IMG/VR virus record: IMGVR_UViG_3300008261_000209
Coordinates: 1-20,250 of that record
Direction: 5' to 3' (one strand)
Source of the DNA: a virus
DNA length: 20,250 nt
Program-made: the position numbers and the translations under genes
Shown here: in pieces, positions 19,690 to 20,250 of the stretch
Position numbering within the stretch: position 1 is the stretch's first letter
How the letters are laid out: each line of letters starts with the position of its first letter
The notes under the pieces: generated by a model
Database searches by the model: none
What the model was told of the DNA's origin: nothing
Seen by the model: the letters and a program-made list of their open reading frames with translations, nothing else

Positions 19690-19721
19690 CAAACTAAATA
19701 CAATCAGAAAAAAAAGTCAAG
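19690..19721 (-). promoter_or_regulatory. possible leftward promoter
   Basis: Read leftward: CTTG (19721-19718), 20-base spacer, TTAGTTTG (19697-19690), each one mismatch from the Bacteroidetes TTTG / TAnnTTTG elements. A start near 19683 would give a CA-rich leader and then the structured region, about 530 bases before the first gene. Low confidence in A/T-rich sequence. Confidence 0.3.
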
Positions 19722-19735
19722 CTTTTTTTGTTATT

Positions 19736-19748
19736 TAGAATGATTCTA
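19736..19748. promoter_or_regulatory. 13-base palindrome, operator candidate
   Basis: TAGAAT-G-ATTCTA is a perfect palindrome about 15 bases upstream of the possible leftward promoter, the position of an activator or repressor site. Confidence 0.35.
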
Positions 19749-19910
19749 AGGAAGCAAAAATGCCCTCAAACCCTTTGTTTATAGGCGTTTCAGCGGATAA
19801 AAAAAATTTTAAAATATTTTGTTTTGATAGTGTATGCAAAAAAAAATCGGCCCGCCAAAAAGCTAAAAAAAGAGTGTGAAATGGATATAAAAAATGTACT
19901 TTGTTAGGGC

Positions 19911-19936
19911 AAAAAAACCCGTTTTTCAAAAACCGG
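19911..19936 (-). terminator. possible leftward terminator
   Basis: Read leftward: CCGG-TTTTT-G-AAAAAC-GGG, then T7. The stem has weak A-T pairs, a mismatch or bulge among the outer G-C pairs, and almost no loop, but the T7 run directly after it fits an intrinsic terminator for transcription entering from the right of the window. Confidence 0.35.
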
Positions 19937-19949
19937 ATTGACCAGGTCT

Positions 19950-20092
19950 CGTGCGTGCGTGCGTATATGCGTGCGTATATGCGTGTGCGTATGTGCCCAT
20001 GCGTAGGTGTGTGCGTGTGTGTACGCCTGTGTGCCTGTGTGCGTGTGTATGTGCGTGGGTGTGGGTGTGTGCGTGGGTGTATGTATGTTTAG
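19950..20092. repeat. G/T-rich alternating tract
   Basis: About 143 bases of GTGCGTGCGTAT, GTGTGCGTGTGTG and similar irregular tandem units; A is rare and C occurs almost only as GCG. Mostly alternating purine-pyrimidine, so it can form left-handed DNA; as RNA the leftward strand is unstructured CA-rich. It is not coding: the apparent leftward protein is a His-Thr repeat artefact. Confidence 0.75.
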
Positions 20093-20093
20093 C

Positions 20094-20107
20094 CGTTTGT
20101 TCAAACG
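20094..20107. repeat. palindrome CGTTTG-TT-CAAACG
   Basis: Perfect 6-bp arms with a two-base centre, immediately right of the G/T tract. Possible operator. No gene is visible to its right up to 20250. Confidence 0.35.
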
Positions 20108-20194
20108 TGTAAGGGGTTTACGTTTTATAATTCGATTAAGTTCTAATTTAAGCCCATGTATAATCGTTTGTAGTTTATAATCGACAAAGGCCAC

Positions 20195-20219
20195 AAGCAC
20201 ATGGGGGGGGTGCTTTTTT
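20195..20219 (+). terminator. possible rightward terminator with G8 loop
   Basis: AAGCAC (20195-20200) pairs with GTGCTT (20210-20215); the loop holds most of a run of eight G (20203-20210), and T residues continue to 20219. The form fits an intrinsic terminator on the + strand although no rightward gene is visible before it; the G8 run is itself prone to length change. Confidence 0.35.
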
Positions 20220-20250
20220 ATACCCCACCCAACCTTTCGCAACGTATATC

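Larger units (their letters stand above)
19622..19910. other. A/T-rich noncoding region
   Basis: No credible gene. It contains a short G/T run (19645-19680, CA-rich in the leftward RNA), the possible promoter and palindrome listed separately, and A and T tracts (for example nine A at 19837-19845). The tract pattern is compatible with a bent, easily melted origin or promoter region. Confidence 0.5.

Noticed and set aside
19904-20242. Leftward open frame of 112 codons rich in His and Thr
   Set aside because: It is produced by the CA/GT tract; no start leader, no domain, low complexity throughout.
1-20250. CRISPR array, reverse transcriptase / diversity-generating element, toxin-antitoxin or insertion sequence
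   Set aside because: No regularly spaced direct repeats, no RT or transposase motifs, no terminal inverted repeats with target duplication were found.
1-20250. Stop codon reassignment as in some gut phages
   Set aside because: TAA, TGA and at least one TAG (polymerase end) serve as normal gene ends, and large genes are intact without recoding.

Overview
The window is most likely part of a tailed double-stranded DNA phage (or its prophage or metagenomic contig) that infects a Bacteroidales host. It holds a large terminase, a family B DNA polymerase, a gp4-type primase-helicase, a muramidase and a probable unimolecular spanin. Almost no gene has a purine-rich Shine-Dalgarno. Starts are instead preceded by an A/T-rich leader of the type TAAATAATAAAC-ATG, as is usual in Bacteroidetes. 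Genes are short, packed, and often joined by ATGA stop/start overlaps. The host assignment is inference from these features.

Layout. Positions 1-3909 carry a rightward set: a spanin-like lipoprotein, a PD-(D/E)XK-like protein, a DUF1599/MazG-like protein, two unknown small proteins (one pair perhaps a frameshifted small terminase) and the large terminase. This set converges at a shared hairpin (3906-3924) with one very long leftward set that runs from 19150 down to 3921. Read in transcription order, the leftward set starts with about 20 small accessory proteins, including several micro-proteins under 60 residues, thioredoxin, a cysteine-rich partner and an SH3-barrel-like protein. Next come a cytosine-methylase-like protein, a ribbon-helix-helix protein, a serine recombinase, a stand-alone DnaA domain IV protein, a DnaD-tail-like replication protein, a membrane-anchored muramidase, the primase-helicase and the polymerase. 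Replication would thus be run by a phage initiator, helicase-primase and polymerase encoded in one operon.

Positions 19151-20250 contain no credible gene. They hold a dense series of stem-loops (19176-19621), an A/T-rich region with a possible leftward promoter, a 145-base G/T-rich tract, and small palindromes and terminator-like hairpins.

Three signals stand out. (1) The leader region 19176-19621 folds on paper into a three-way junction plus ten hairpins, with a long-range closing helix; I propose a large structured RNA upstream of the leftward operon. (2) Between the first two leftward genes there is an 18-bp hairpin whose four G-U pairs exist only in the leftward transcript, overlapping an alternative helix and followed by a small hairpin plus T5; this looks like an attenuator. 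(3) An 11-base word, TTGGGNCTCAG, recurs about 30 times (9 perfect copies) across the window, inside genes in all reading frames, and most perfect copies point the same way relative to transcription. It is not explained by protein coding and may be a stoperator-like, Chi-like or other DNA-level address.
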